Source: NCED01 sp035493955
GTDB taxonomy: Bacteria > Pseudomonadota > Alphaproteobacteria > Caulobacterales > Caulobacteraceae
Reading direction: 5' to 3'
Length of the DNA: 64,000 bases
Assembly (NCBI GenBank): GCA_035493955.1
Contig: DATJHI010000004.1
Location: 133,988 to 197,987 of the forward strand
Part shown: in pieces, positions 26,478-36,086 of the stretch
How positions within the stretch are numbered: position 1 is the stretch's first letter
Layout: every line of letters begins with the position of its first letter
Position numbers and translations under genes: made by a program
The notes under the pieces: generated by a model
The model's input: only the letters and a program-made list of their open reading frames with translations
The model's database searches: none
What the model was told of the DNA's origin: nothing

Positions 26478-27596
26478 ATGGCGGTTATTGAACAGAACGG
26501 GCCCGCGACGGCGGCGCCCGCAGCGGCGGCGCCGCCGTCGTTAGGCCGGCGGCTGCGGTGGCCTTTGATGATCGCCGCGCCGGTGATCCTCTTGATTGTC
26601 GCCGTCTTCGCCTATCTGTCGGGCGGGCGCTTCCAGTCCACCGACGACGCCTATGTCCAGGCCGCCCGAACGCCGATCAGCGCCAGCGTTTCCGGCCGGG
26701 TGGTCGAGGTGCTGGTGCGCGAGAACCAGAAGGTCCGGGCTGGCCAGGTGCTGTTCCGGCTTGACCCCAGGGACTTCGACACCACCGTCGCCACCGCGCG
26801 CGCCCAGCTCAGGCAGGCGGAGGTGCAGGCCCGTTCGGTCCAGGCCGGCTACGCCCCCCGTCAAGCCGAGGTCGAGGCGGCTCAGGCCGACCTCGCCTAT
26901 CGTCAAAAGGAGCTCGCCCGCCAACGCGGGCTCACCGCAGCGGGCGTCGGATCCCAGCGGGACCTCGACCAGAAGGCCAACGACGTCGTCGACGCCCGTA
27001 GCCGCCTTGCCGCCGCCCGCACGAACCTGCAGCAGGCGCTCGCCGCCATCGGCGGTCCGCCGAACGCGCCCCTTTCCAGCTTTGGCGAGGTCCAGGCCGC
27101 CAAGGCCGCCCTCGACCGCGCCTTGCTCAACCTTTCCTATACGGTGGTCGTCGCGCCTCAGGATGGGACGGTCGCCAAGGTCGATCAGCTCCAGGTCGGC
27201 TCCTACGTCACGGCCGCCCAACCCTTGTTCTTCGTGGTCGCGCGGCGGATGTGGATCGAGGCCAATTTCAAGGAAAACCAGCTCACCTATATGCGCGTCG
27301 GCCAGCATGGCGCGGCGCGCATCGACGCCTTTCCCGATCGGACCTTCCCGATCCATGTCGACGGCTTGAGCCCCGGCACCGGGTCGGCCTTCGCCCTGCT
27401 GCCCGCCGAAAACGCCACCGGCAACTGGGTCAAGGTCACGCAGCGCCTGCCCGTCCGCCTGGCCTTCGACGACCCTGAGGCCGCCCGCGAGCTTCTGCAC
27501 GCCGGACTCAGCGCTTCAGTCAAGATCGACACCCTGCACCGGCGCAGCCTGTTGGGCTCCAAGCCGCCGTCGTCCCAGACGAGGCCCGCGGGATGA
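26478..27596 (+). CDS. emrA: EmrA/HlyD-type membrane-fusion protein
   Basis: A 372-residue adaptor for an MFS exporter. One transmembrane helix (about 30-50), then the lipoyl half-motif DDAYVQAARTPISASVSGRV (about 57-76), a long helical hairpin (about 95-195) and the second half VVAPQDGTVAKVDQLQVGSYV (about 216-236), all typical of EmrA/VceA. The stop overlaps the pump start by four bases. Together with the next two genes it forms a tripartite drug exporter spanning both membranes. The symbol is by family resemblance. Confidence 0.88.
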   Translation: MAVIEQNGPATAAPAAAAPPSLGRRLRWPLMIAAPVILLIVAVFAYLSGGRFQSTDDAYVQAARTPISASVSGRVVEVLVRENQKVRAGQVLFRLDPRDFDTTVATARAQLRQAEVQARSVQAGYAPRQAEVEAAQADLAYRQKELARQRGLTAAGVGSQRDLDQKANDVVDARSRLAAARTNLQQALAAIGGPPNAPLSSFGEVQAAKAALDRALLNLSYTVVVAPQDGTVAKVDQLQVGSYVTAAQPLFFVVARRMWIEANFKENQLTYMRVGQHGAARIDAFPDRTFPIHVDGLSPGTGSAFALLPAENATGNWVKVTQRLPVRLAFDDPEAARELLHAGLSASVKIDTLHRRSLLGSKPPSSQTRPAG

Positions 27597-29140
27597 GCTT
27601 CGCTTCGGCCATGGCGGCCCGCCAGGCCGGTCCCTTGAACCGGCCCCTGATCACCTTGTCGATCATGGCGTCGACGCTGATGGTGGTGCTCGACACGACC
27701 ATCGCCAACGTGGCGCTGCCACACATGCAGGGCAGCCTGAACGCCTCCCAGGACCAGGTGACCTGGGTGCTGACGTCCTACATCGTCGCCTCGGCGATCC
27801 TGACCCCCCTGACCGGTTGGCTGGCGACGCGGCTGGGACGCAAGAACCTGTTCCTGATTGCGGTGGCCGGGTTCACCGTCGCCTCCGCCCTTTGCGGCAT
27901 CGCCACCTCGATCGAGGAGATGGTGCTGTTCCGGTTGCTGCAGGGGGTGTTCGGCGCGCCGATGCTGCCGCTGGGCCAGTCGGTGCTGCTCGACATCAAT
28001 CCGCGCGAAAAGCACGGCCAGGCCATGGCCATCTATGGGATGGGGGTGATGGTCGGCCCGATCATGGGGCCTGTGCTCGGCGGGTGGCTGACCGAGGCCT
28101 ACAGCTGGCGGTCGTGCTTCTACATCAACGTGCCCGTCGGTCTTCTGGCCGCGGCCGGGGTGTTCCTGTCCGTTCCCGGCCAGAAGCACGACAATCCGCC
28201 GAAGTTGGACTTGATGGGGTTTCTGTTCCTGAGTCTGGCGCTGGGCGCTCTGCAGATGATGCTGGACCGGGGACAGGGCGAGGACTGGTTCCAGTCGCCG
28301 GAGATCTGGATCGAGGGCGGCCTGGCCCTGTTGGGATTCTGGTGGGCGGCGATCCAGACCGCGACGGCCGCCGACCCATTCATCAAGCGGGCCTTGCTGA
28401 GGGACCGCAACTTCGTCACTGCGACCGTGCTTGGGTTCTTCCTCGGCGTCATGGTGTTCTCGACCACGGCCCTGCTGCCGCCGTTGATGCAGCGGCTGAT
28501 GGGTTACTCGGTGCTGGAAAGCGGCCTGGCCCTGGCGCCCAGGGGCATCGGCACCCTGATTTCCATGTTCTTTGTCGGACGGCTGATTGGCCGCGTCGAT
28601 GCGCGCCTGATCCTTCTTGGCGGCTTCATCCTCTCGGCGACCGGCGTCTGGCTTCTGGCCGGGCTGTCGTTGCAGGCCGACAGCCGATTGATCGTCCTCT
28701 CCGGCGTGATCCAGGGGATCGGCCTGGGCAGCCTTTTCGTACCGCTGTCGACCATCGCCTTCGCGACCATGCCGCAGGCGTTGCGGACGGACGCCTCGGC
28801 GCTGTTCACCCTGGTGCGCAACATCGGCTCGGGGGTGGGCATCTCGATCATCAATGCGGTCCAGCTGAACAATATCAGCGTGGTCCGCGGGACCCTGGTC
28901 GAACAGGTGAGGCCGGACAACCTGCTGGTCCGGGCCTTGCCGACGGCTATCAATCCGGCGACTCCGACAGGCCTCGCCCACCTCGACGGCGAGATCACCC
29001 GCCAAGCGTCCATGGTCGCCTATGTCGACGCCTTCTACCTGACCGCGATCTTGTGCGTGGTCTGCACGCCGCTGCTGCTGCTGCTGCGCTCGCCCAGACG
29101 AAATGCCGACATCGATCCAGCGCACACGGTGATGGAATGA
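27593..29140 (+). CDS. emrB: EmrB-type MFS exporter (DHA2, 14 helices)
   Basis: A 515-residue DHA2 transporter. Signature LDTTIANVALPHMQGSL in helix 1 (about 34-50), motif A GWLATRLGRKN near helix 2-3, and motif C GPVLGGWL in helix 5. About 14 transmembrane segments. It is translationally coupled to the EmrA-like adaptor upstream and the outer-membrane factor downstream (ATGA overlaps on both sides). Probably exports hydrophobic or aromatic compounds; given the catabolic genes around 30-60 kb, toxic intermediates are possible substrates, though that is a guess. Confidence 0.9.
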   Translation: MSFASAMAARQAGPLNRPLITLSIMASTLMVVLDTTIANVALPHMQGSLNASQDQVTWVLTSYIVASAILTPLTGWLATRLGRKNLFLIAVAGFTVASALCGIATSIEEMVLFRLLQGVFGAPMLPLGQSVLLDINPREKHGQAMAIYGMGVMVGPIMGPVLGGWLTEAYSWRSCFYINVPVGLLAAAGVFLSVPGQKHDNPPKLDLMGFLFLSLALGALQMMLDRGQGEDWFQSPEIWIEGGLALLGFWWAAIQTATAADPFIKRALLRDRNFVTATVLGFFLGVMVFSTTALLPPLMQRLMGYSVLESGLALAPRGIGTLISMFFVGRLIGRVDARLILLGGFILSATGVWLLAGLSLQADSRLIVLSGVIQGIGLGSLFVPLSTIAFATMPQALRTDASALFTLVRNIGSGVGISIINAVQLNNISVVRGTLVEQVRPDNLLVRALPTAINPATPTGLAHLDGEITRQASMVAYVDAFYLTAILCVVCTPLLLLLRSPRRNADIDPAHTVME

Positions 29141-30624
29141 GTCTCATGTCCGCCCCGCTCCGTCATCGCCACGCCGTCTTGTCCCTAACGCTGGCCGGGG
29201 CCCTGGGCGGCTGCGCCGCCGTGGGCCCCGATTTCGTGCGGCCGGCGCCGCCGACGACCCCCGGCTATTCGGCGGCAGGCGAGACCGGACCCGATAGCCA
29301 GCAGATCCAGCTTGGTCAGGCCGTGACCGGGCGGTGGTGGGACTATTTCGGCTCCGCCGAGCTCGACGGGGTGATGCGTCTGGCGGTGGCGAACAACCCC
29401 TCCCTGGCGGCGGCCGACGCCACCCTGGCCGCCGCCCAGGCGCAGATCCGGGCGACGCAGGCCGAAGCTTCGCCCCAGCTCAACGGAACCGCCGGGATAA
29501 GCGGCCAGCGGCTGAACCTGAGTTCGTTCGGTTTCGACGCCTCCTCGTTCCCGGGGCTGAACCCCAATCCCACCTTCGCCCTCTATTCGGTAGGCCTGGC
29601 GGCCAGCTATTCCATCGATCCGTTCGGCTTGAACAAGCGTCAGGTCGAAGGCGCGAGCGCCCGCGCCGAGACCCTGGCCCACCAGGCGGATGCGGCCTAC
29701 CTCACCCTGACCGGCAACGTCGCCGTGCAGGCGGCCTATATCGCCGCGGCCCGGGCCGAGATCGCGACGGTTCAGGAGATCATCGCCGACGACCAGCGCA
29801 TGATCGAACTGGCCCGTACGGCCCAGGCGCTGGGCGGCGAGGCCGAAACGCCGCGGGTCAGCGCCCAGGCCCAAATGGCCGCCGACAATTCCCGGCTGCC
29901 GTCCCTGCGTCAGGATCTCGCCAACGCCCGTCACGCCCTGTCGCTGCTGGTGGGCAAGGCGCCGGCGGACTGGTCGCCGCCGGACTTCGACCTGGCGCGC
30001 CTGACCTTGCCGCCGCGGATTCCGCTCAGCCTGCCCTCCGAACTGGTGCGCCAGCGGCCAGACATCCTCGCCGCCGAGGCTCGGCTGCACGCGGCGACCG
30101 CCGACGTCGGCGTGGCCACGGCCAAGCTCTATCCCAGCCTCGATCTCACCGCCGCCCTGACCCAGAGCAACCTGTCCATCCCAACCCTGTTCACCAGCCA
30201 GGGAACTTCGGGGAGCCTCGCCGCCCAACTGGCCGGACCCCTGTTCGATGGCGGCCGGCGCCGGGCCGAACGGGAAGCCATGCGCGAGACCGCCCGCGCC
30301 GCCCTGGCGACCTACCAGGCCACGGTGGTGCAGGCTTTTGGGCAGGTGGCCGACCTGCTGCAGGCCCTGGCCCAGGACGAAGAGGCCCTCGCCGCCCAGG
30401 GCCAGGCCCGCGACGCCGCGGCCGCCTCGCTGCGCCTGGCTCGCGCCGCCTACCAGGGCGGAGCGAGCGGTCTATTGCCGGTGGTCGATGCGGAGCGGCA
30501 GTTCAACACCGCCCGGCTGGAGTACGTGCGGACCGAAGCCCAGCGCTACGTCCATACCGTGCAGCTGTTCGTGGCCACCGGCTCGGGCCTGCGCGATGCG
30601 AAGCCGGCGGCGCCGGCCGTCTGA
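29137..30624 (+). CDS. NodT-family outer-membrane factor lipoprotein
   Basis: A 495-residue TolC-like channel of the NodT subfamily. The ATG at 29137 overlaps the EmrB stop; a second at 29146 would remove three residues. Lipobox LGGCAAVGPDF is the classical NodT signature, followed by QLGQAVTGRWWDYFGSAELDG-type N-terminal sequence and two outer-membrane efflux repeats (about 60-270 and 285-480). Completes the exporter started at 26478. Confidence 0.9.
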   Translation: MSLMSAPLRHRHAVLSLTLAGALGGCAAVGPDFVRPAPPTTPGYSAAGETGPDSQQIQLGQAVTGRWWDYFGSAELDGVMRLAVANNPSLAAADATLAAAQAQIRATQAEASPQLNGTAGISGQRLNLSSFGFDASSFPGLNPNPTFALYSVGLAASYSIDPFGLNKRQVEGASARAETLAHQADAAYLTLTGNVAVQAAYIAAARAEIATVQEIIADDQRMIELARTAQALGGEAETPRVSAQAQMAADNSRLPSLRQDLANARHALSLLVGKAPADWSPPDFDLARLTLPPRIPLSLPSELVRQRPDILAAEARLHAATADVGVATAKLYPSLDLTAALTQSNLSIPTLFTSQGTSGSLAAQLAGPLFDGGRRRAEREAMRETARAALATYQATVVQAFGQVADLLQALAQDEEALAAQGQARDAAAASLRLARAAYQGGASGLLPVVDAERQFNTARLEYVRTEAQRYVHTVQLFVATGSGLRDAKPAAPAV

Positions 30625-30671
30625 GCGGGGCCGGCGCCTGGGTGCGCTTGCGAAGGTGGCTGCGCGCCGCC

Positions 30672-31214
30672 TTAGGGCCGCGGAATGGCGTCGATCATGG
30701 CCACGGACAGTAGGACCGGTTCGGTGGACCGGTTGCTCCAGGCGTGATTGACCCCCTGGATGACGGTGCAGTCGCCGGGTTGCATCCGCACTTCGTCGGT
30801 GTCCGTCATCAGATAGACCTCGCCCTTCACGCAGACGATGAAGTCGAGCGTGTCGGTCCGGTGCATGCTCGGATGACGCTGGTAATCCTCTTCGGTCGGC
30901 ATCCGCTTCTGCTGGGTGTCCTTGTGCAGCGCCTGGACCTTGCGGCGTTGCGCTTCGGGATCGGGATCGTCAGGGAAGATCTCGAGCATGCGGAAGGTGG
31001 CCCCGTTGGGCTTAGGCTCGCGGCTCACGGACGTCAGCGAGCGATCGCCGGGAATCTCGTTGTCGACCGGCGTCTCCGCGGTGGCCCAGATCTCCGCCCG
31101 GTAATAGTGGTTCGGCTCTTCTTTGATTTTCGTTGCTTCGGTCGACGTCACGCAGGATTTATTCTGCTCGTTCACGCCGATTACATACCGCTTCCACTTA
31201 GCCATCGAGTCCAC
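30672..31214 (-). CDS. Cupin-domain protein, likely in aromatic compound metabolism
   Basis: A 180-residue soluble protein. The cupin barrel lies at about 110-175: H114 and H118 (HPSMHRTDTLDF), a GEVYLMTDTDEVRMQPGD strand pair, then H157 in GVNHAWSN. The HRTDTLDF...GVNHAW pattern is common in small cupins found in aromatic and steroid degradation clusters, whose exact role is unknown. Metal binding is likely but the usual second-motif Glu is Asp. An ATG three codons in (MAKWKRY) may be the true start. It is convergent with the exporter operon. Confidence 0.8.
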   Translation of the reverse strand: MDSMAKWKRYVIGVNEQNKSCVTSTEATKIKEEPNHYYRAEIWATAETPVDNEIPGDRSLTSVSREPKPNGATFRMLEIFPDDPDPEAQRRKVQALHKDTQQKRMPTEEDYQRHPSMHRTDTLDFIVCVKGEVYLMTDTDEVRMQPGDCTVIQGVNHAWSNRSTEPVLLSVAMIDAIPRP

Positions 31215-31461
31215 TCATTGTCATCAGTTTGGACGGAGGTCCGTACGGTCGGCTTTCGCCCTATCGAGCGCGACTGTTCGAACACGAAAGTGACCTAGTC
31301 AATTGCCGATGTGGGCCTTGCGTCCATATTTCCGCAAGCGGACATGGTGCCCGCCTTTGCGCGCAAAACCCTTTCAAATCCATCGCCGCAGGAACCTGCA
31401 GCCTTTTCGGCAAGAGCCCGGCCTCGGCCGGGTGTCCGGAGCGTCGGGGAAAGCCCCCCGT

Positions 31462-31890
31462 TCACGCGCCCGGATCGGCGACCAGTCCGACGGACTGGAT
31501 TCCCACCACGGCGCAGGCTTCATCCTGGTCGGGCATGAAGCCGCTGACGCCTACCGCACCGATGATCTCGCCAGCGGCGTTGCGAATCAGGACGCCGCCC
31601 GGCACGGGCACGATCTTGCCGTCCGACATGGCCATGAGCGCGTCGAAGAAGGCCCGGTGATTTTCAGCCCTGGCGACGAAGTTGCGGGAGCCCACGCCCA
31701 TGCCCAGCGCGCCCCAGGCCTTGCCGCGCGAAATGCTTTCGCGCAGCAGGCTCGAATTGTCCTCCTTTTGGAAGGCGACCAGGTTCCCGCCCGCATCGAG
31801 CACCGCCATCGTCATCGGCGGCATCTTGTTGGCGCGGGCATGCTTTAGGCCGGCGTCGATGATTCCGGAGGCTTCTGCGAGCTTGACCAT
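31462..31890 (-). CDS. GlcG/HbpS family protein
   Basis: A 142-residue protein of the GlcG/HbpS (DUF336) family: PMTMAVLDAGGNLVAFQKED (about 24-43), SRGKAWGALGMG and VPGGVLIRNAAGEIIGAVGVSG (about 95-117) are the family signature. Members bind haem or act in glycolate, propanediol or aromatic catabolism; no precise role can be set. No signal peptide is seen. Upstream (31931-31952) lies a perfect 8-base inverted repeat that could be its operator. Neighbour of the cupin on the same strand. Confidence 0.85.
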   Translation of the reverse strand: MVKLAEASGIIDAGLKHARANKMPPMTMAVLDAGGNLVAFQKEDNSSLLRESISRGKAWGALGMGVGSRNFVARAENHRAFFDALMAMSDGKIVPVPGGVLIRNAAGEIIGAVGVSGFMPDQDEACAVVGIQSVGLVADPGA

Positions 31891-32367
31891 GAGAAGGCCC
31901 TTCTTGGGTTTGGGAGGGTTGAACGTTTAACGACCGTGTCGCCGCACGGTCGCGCAAGGTCAAGTGAGCGCGCGCCATATTCACGGCCGCTGAGGGCAAA
32001 ATTGCCACCCCGCGCAGCCTTCCGTCCGCCGCCCCAGAATTGACGCCCGAGCGTGGATCTGGCGATCCGAACCGGGCGATCGCCGGCCCGTCTTGGCATA
32101 GTTTTCGTCTAAATCATGGCGATGCTATGGGTTTATTTCAATAATATGGCCGCAGCGCGGCCGATTTTCAGAATACTGTAAGTTTAGCGAAATGCGTCGG
32201 CGAGGCAAAACCTCGATATCAATTGAAGTGTTATTAAATATGTTGAGCAATCAACGTTCGCAGATAAGACGGCGGAATGTTGGCCGGGGCGTGTCCTGCG
32301 TTCTGGCGACAAGGTCTCCGCCGAGTTGCGGGGGGCAGTAAAAGCAAATCCCAAGGGGAGTTGATCA
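31891..32367. promoter_or_regulatory. Divergent regulatory region, GlcG gene and TonB receptor
   Basis: 477 bases. Contains the inverted repeat CGACCGTG-TCGCCG-CACGGTCG (31931-31952) 40 bases upstream of the GlcG start; GGCCGC-AGC-GCGGCC near 32147-32161; and GTTGA-GCAA-TCAAC (32242-32255). The stretch 32100-32275 is strikingly AT-rich for this genome and must carry the receptor promoter. The Shine-Dalgarno AAGGGGAG lies shortly before the ATG at 32368. Confidence 0.5.
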
Positions 32368-35208
32368 ATGAAGCTTATCGTGGCGCTCTGCGGTGGCGCG
32401 AGTCTGCTGGCCATGGCCCCGGCCGCCTTCGCCCAACAGGCCCCCGGCGACGGGCCCGTGGCGACCGCATCCACCGATGTCGGCGCGGTGGTGGTGACCG
32501 GGTCGCGGATCGTGCGCAACGGCTACGCGGCTCCCACGCCAGTGACCGTGGCGCCTGTGGCCCAACTTGAGGCCGCGACGCCATCGACCATTCCCGACGC
32601 GCTGAACAAGCTCCCCGTATTCAACGGGTCGACGGCGGCCAACGCAGGCTCGAGCGGCAGCGGCGTCACCGGCAACTTTCTGAATCTGCGCTCTTTCGGG
32701 ATCAACCGCACCCTGGTGCTGATGGACGGCAGGCGCGTGGCGCCGAGCAACTTCAATGGGCAGGTCGACGCCAACTCCATTCCTCAGCTTCTGATCCAGC
32801 GCGTGGACGTGGTCACCGGCGGCGCTTCGGCGGTGTACGGCTCGGACGCCGTCACCGGCGTGGTCAACTTCGTCGTCGACACCCACTTCACCGGACTGAA
32901 GGGGGTGGTGCAGGACGGTATTTCCGACCACGGCGACATGCCGTCGTTCAGGGCGGGCCTGGCCGGAGGCGCCAAGGTCTTTGATAACGCTCACATCATC
33001 TGGAGTTACGAGCACTTCCAGGAGGGCGGTCTTGTCCACGAGCAGCGCACGTACGGCGAAAACCGCGCCAGCTACGTGGGGGCGGGGACGGCGGCCAACC
33101 CCTATGTCCTCGTCAATACGCCGCGGTTGTCGAACAACGCGTTCGGCGGCCTGGTGACCAGCGGCCCCTTCGCGGGGCAGCAGTTCGTGGGCTCGGGCAC
33201 GCTGGCGCCCTTCAATCCGGGCGCGCCGACCACCCTCGCCAATATCGCGACCGGCGGCGACGGCGCCTATTACAACGCCGAGCCCCTCTATGCGTCTCAA
33301 CGGTCGGACCAGGGCTTCGCCCGTTTCGAATTCGAAGTCGGCGACTTTGCGACGGCCTATATGCAGGCGTCCGGCACGGAGACCCACAGTCACGCCCAGG
33401 CGTCCAACAGCACGGATACGCTGACGATCTTCAGCGGCAACCCGTTCCTGCCGGCGGCGGCTCAAGCGCAGCTGACGGCGACCAACACGCCCAGCTTCAC
33501 GATGAACAGGCTGCCGCGGGACCTCAACCTCGACTCGACGCAGTCGCAGCAGACCGACTCGGGAAGCTTCACGGCCGGCCTCACCGGCAAGATTTTCGAC
33601 CGGTTCAAGTGGGACGCCTACCTGACGCACGGCGAAAGCCGGTTCCGTCAGCACCTGACCAACAACATCAATACGGCGAACTATCTGGCCGCCATCGACG
33701 CGGTCAAGGATCCCGCCACCGGCGCCGCCGTCTGCCGGGTGACCCTAACCAATCCCGGACTTTACCCTGGGTGCGCCCCGCTCGACGTTTTCGGCACGTA
33801 CAATGAATCGGCGGCGGCCAAGGATTTCATCTACCAGGACACCCAGTTCCAGGTCCTCAACAAGCTCAACGACTATGCCGTCAGCCTGTCCGGGGATGCG
33901 TTCAACAACTGGGCGGGACCGGTTTCAGTCGCCTTCAACGCCGAGTACCGGGCCCAAAGCCTGGAGGAGACGACCAACGCCAATCCGCTGGCCGTTCCGA
34001 GCTTGACCGGCATCCAGTTCGGCAAGGCCCCCACCTCGGTCTACGCTTACGCGACGGTGGCCCCGGTCAAGGCGGGGAATAACGTCAAGGAGGCGAGCGC
34101 CGAGACGGTCATCCCCTTGCTCAAGGGCGCCGCCTTCGCCAAGTCCCTCGAAATCAGCGGGGCGGTCCGCTACGCCGACTACAGTTCGAGCGGCGGCGCC
34201 ACCACCTGGAAGGTCGGCCTCGACTACCAGCCGGTCGATGAGCTGCGGTTGCGCGCGACGGAATCGCAGGATATCCGCGCCCCGACGCTCTACGACCTCT
34301 ACGCCGGTCAAAGCGTCATCGTCCAGAACCTGACCGATCCCCATACGGGCGTCAGCAGGGTCGCCAATATCATCACTCAGGGGAACCCGAATCTGGTCCC
34401 GGAGGTCGCCCATACCGTGACCTTCGGCGCGGTCTATTCGCCGTCGTGGGCGCCGCGCTTCCGGATGTCCGTCGACTATTACGAAATCAAGCTGGCGAAC
34501 GCGATCACCTCGATCCAGGGGAATCAACCCGCCACCTTGAACGAGTGCGAGACCTCTGGAGGAAGCTCACCGATCTGCGCCTTGATCGTGCGGCCGCTGC
34601 CGTTCAGCGATCACTCCGCAGCGAACTTCCCCACGACGGTGCTCACCGAAAACCTCAACATCGCCAATACCTACACGCGGGGGATTGACGTCGAGGCCAG
34701 CTACAACACCGATCTGGCCGCCATCTGGGCCAGAGCGCCGGGCGCGCTGAATTTCCGGGTCCTCTATAGCTACCAGCCAGTCCTGAAGACGCAGAATTTC
34801 CCGAATGCGGTGGTGACCAACGCGGCGGGCGCGGCCGCCACGACGGGAACGCCAGGGGTCGCGGCCAACCGCGCCACGATCATGGTCGGCTATCAGCTCG
34901 GGCCGTTCTCGCTCGATTGGCAGACCCGCTATTCCGGCAAGCTGAATCGGAGCGGCAACCCGTCCCTGGTTTTCGCCGATCCACCCCTGCCGGCGATCAT
35001 GACCAGCGACATCAACGTCGCCTATCGGTTCAAGGTCTCAGGTCACGACCTGAACGCCTTCGTGAACGTGCAGAACCTGTTCAACCAGCCGCCGCGTATC
35101 TCGCCGAACCTCACCTATGCCGGCATTCCCGGCTTCGGCAATCCGATCGTTCAAGGCGATGACGGCATCGGCCGTTACTTCACCTTCGGCGTTCGCATGA
35201 AGTACTAG
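32368..35208 (+). CDS. TonB-dependent receptor, large (substrate uptake)
   Basis: A 946-residue TonB-dependent receptor. Signal peptide about 1-22 (ending PAAFA). Plug domain about 45-180: VVVTGSRIVRNGYAAPTPV, DALNKLPVF, NLRSFGINRTLVLMDGRRV, and VDVVTGGASAVYGSDAVTG. The barrel follows and ends RYFTFGVRMKY with a C-terminal aromatic. The subfamily with the SRI-NG-x-PTPVTV opening is abundant in Caulobacterales and sphingomonads and is usually tied to uptake of plant-derived or hydrophobic organic molecules. It is clearly paralogous to the receptor starting at 62413. Ligand unknown. Confidence 0.92.
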   Translation: MKLIVALCGGASLLAMAPAAFAQQAPGDGPVATASTDVGAVVVTGSRIVRNGYAAPTPVTVAPVAQLEAATPSTIPDALNKLPVFNGSTAANAGSSGSGVTGNFLNLRSFGINRTLVLMDGRRVAPSNFNGQVDANSIPQLLIQRVDVVTGGASAVYGSDAVTGVVNFVVDTHFTGLKGVVQDGISDHGDMPSFRAGLAGGAKVFDNAHIIWSYEHFQEGGLVHEQRTYGENRASYVGAGTAANPYVLVNTPRLSNNAFGGLVTSGPFAGQQFVGSGTLAPFNPGAPTTLANIATGGDGAYYNAEPLYASQRSDQGFARFEFEVGDFATAYMQASGTETHSHAQASNSTDTLTIFSGNPFLPAAAQAQLTATNTPSFTMNRLPRDLNLDSTQSQQTDSGSFTAGLTGKIFDRFKWDAYLTHGESRFRQHLTNNINTANYLAAIDAVKDPATGAAVCRVTLTNPGLYPGCAPLDVFGTYNESAAAKDFIYQDTQFQVLNKLNDYAVSLSGDAFNNWAGPVSVAFNAEYRAQSLEETTNANPLAVPSLTGIQFGKAPTSVYAYATVAPVKAGNNVKEASAETVIPLLKGAAFAKSLEISGAVRYADYSSSGGATTWKVGLDYQPVDELRLRATESQDIRAPTLYDLYAGQSVIVQNLTDPHTGVSRVANIITQGNPNLVPEVAHTVTFGAVYSPSWAPRFRMSVDYYEIKLANAITSIQGNQPATLNECETSGGSSPICALIVRPLPFSDHSAANFPTTVLTENLNIANTYTRGIDVEASYNTDLAAIWARAPGALNFRVLYSYQPVLKTQNFPNAVVTNAAGAAATTGTPGVAANRATIMVGYQLGPFSLDWQTRYSGKLNRSGNPSLVFADPPLPAIMTSDINVAYRFKVSGHDLNAFVNVQNLFNQPPRISPNLTYAGIPGFGNPIVQGDDGIGRYFTFGVRMKY

Positions 35209-35219
35209 CTTCGAAGAAG

Positions 35220-35264
35220 GGCGCGCGGTCTGCCGACTGGCGGCCGTGCGCCTCTGCGGTTTTT
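35220..35264 (+). terminator. Rho-independent terminator after the TonB receptor
   Basis: A stem GGCGCGCGG (35220-35228) pairs with CCGTGCGCC (35244-35252) with one G-T wobble, followed by TCTGCGG and a T5 run (35260-35264). The loop of 15 bases and the gap before the Ts make it imperfect. It sits 12 bases after the receptor stop. Confidence 0.6.
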
Positions 35265-35315
35265 GCACCCCATCGAGCCTGACCCGTCAGGGGAGGGCGG
35301 GGCGCCTCAAGGGCC

Positions 35316-36086
35316 TCACCCGAATTCCACCGCCGAAGCCAGCACGTAGCCTTGACCGCGCACGGTCATGATCAACTCGGAGGCGCGGGCGTCGTCGTCC
35401 AGCTTCTGGCGCAGGCGGCTGATCTGCAGATCGGCGATCCGCTGGTCTGAAACCTCCGCCGAATTCGGGTGGGAGGTCAGGGTGAGGAGTTGTTCGCGAG
35501 TCAGGACCTGATTGGCGTGCAGGACGAAAAACTTGAGCAGGCTGAATTCGCTGCCGGACAAGACCACGATCCTGCCTTTCTCGTCGGTCAGGCGGCGGTT
35601 TTCGAAATCCAGCGTCCAGCCTCGAAAGAAGGCGCGCTTCGGCGGGGACGCTTCGGGCGGCTCCAACGGTACGTAGGCGCGGCGCAGGACGCTGCGGACG
35701 CGGGCCACCAGTTCGCGCGGATCGAACGGCTTGGAGATATAGTCGTCGGCGCCGACCTCCAGCCCGATGACCCGATCGATCGGCTCGGTGCGCGCCGTCA
35801 GCATGATGATGGGGATGTCGCGCCGGCGGCTGGTGCTGCGGCAAAGCGAGAGGCCGTCCTCCCCCGGCAGATTGAGATCCAGCAGGATGAGGTCCACGGC
35901 ATGGGCGCCGAGCACCGCCGTCATCGACGGGCCGTCGGCGGCGGTGAGGATCTGATAGCCCGCCTTGGTGAGCACTTCCGCCACCAGGGTGCGGATATCG
36001 ACGTCGTCGTCGACGATGAGAACGGTCTGCTGGTGCGGCGTCGTCGCCGTCGCCTGGGCGTTGGTGTCCGCCGGAGCGCTCGTCAC
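35316..36086 (-). CDS. OmpR-family response regulator (orphan)
   Basis: A 256-residue response regulator with no adjacent kinase. Receiver: acidic residues in VDDDVD (25-30), phospho-acceptor D70 (LLDLNLPGEDG), T98 region and K119 (YISKPFDPRE). Winged-helix domain about 155-250. A GTG at 36086 was chosen, giving a short Ala/Thr-rich leader before the first strand; there is no ATG near, and longer frames add unlikely sequence. The kinase at 45448-46896, also orphan, may be its partner. Position just downstream of a TonB receptor suggests control of the uptake genes. Confidence 0.82.
   Translation of the reverse strand: MTSAPADTNAQATATTPHQQTVLIVDDDVDIRTLVAEVLTKAGYQILTAADGPSMTAVLGAHAVDLILLDLNLPGEDGLSLCRSTSRRRDIPIIMLTARTEPIDRVIGLEVGADDYISKPFDPRELVARVRSVLRRAYVPLEPPEASPPKRAFFRGWTLDFENRRLTDEKGRIVVLSGSEFSLLKFFVLHANQVLTREQLLTLTSHPNSAEVSDQRIADLQISRLRQKLDDDARASELIMTVRGQGYVLASAVEFG

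Noticed and set aside
26138..26491. 117-codon plus frame upstream of emrA
   Set aside because: It overlaps the emrA start in another frame and looks like promoter DNA; no motif.
27287..29125. 612-codon minus-strand frame opposite EmrB
   Set aside because: Again a mirror of a polytopic membrane protein, with no coding features of its own.
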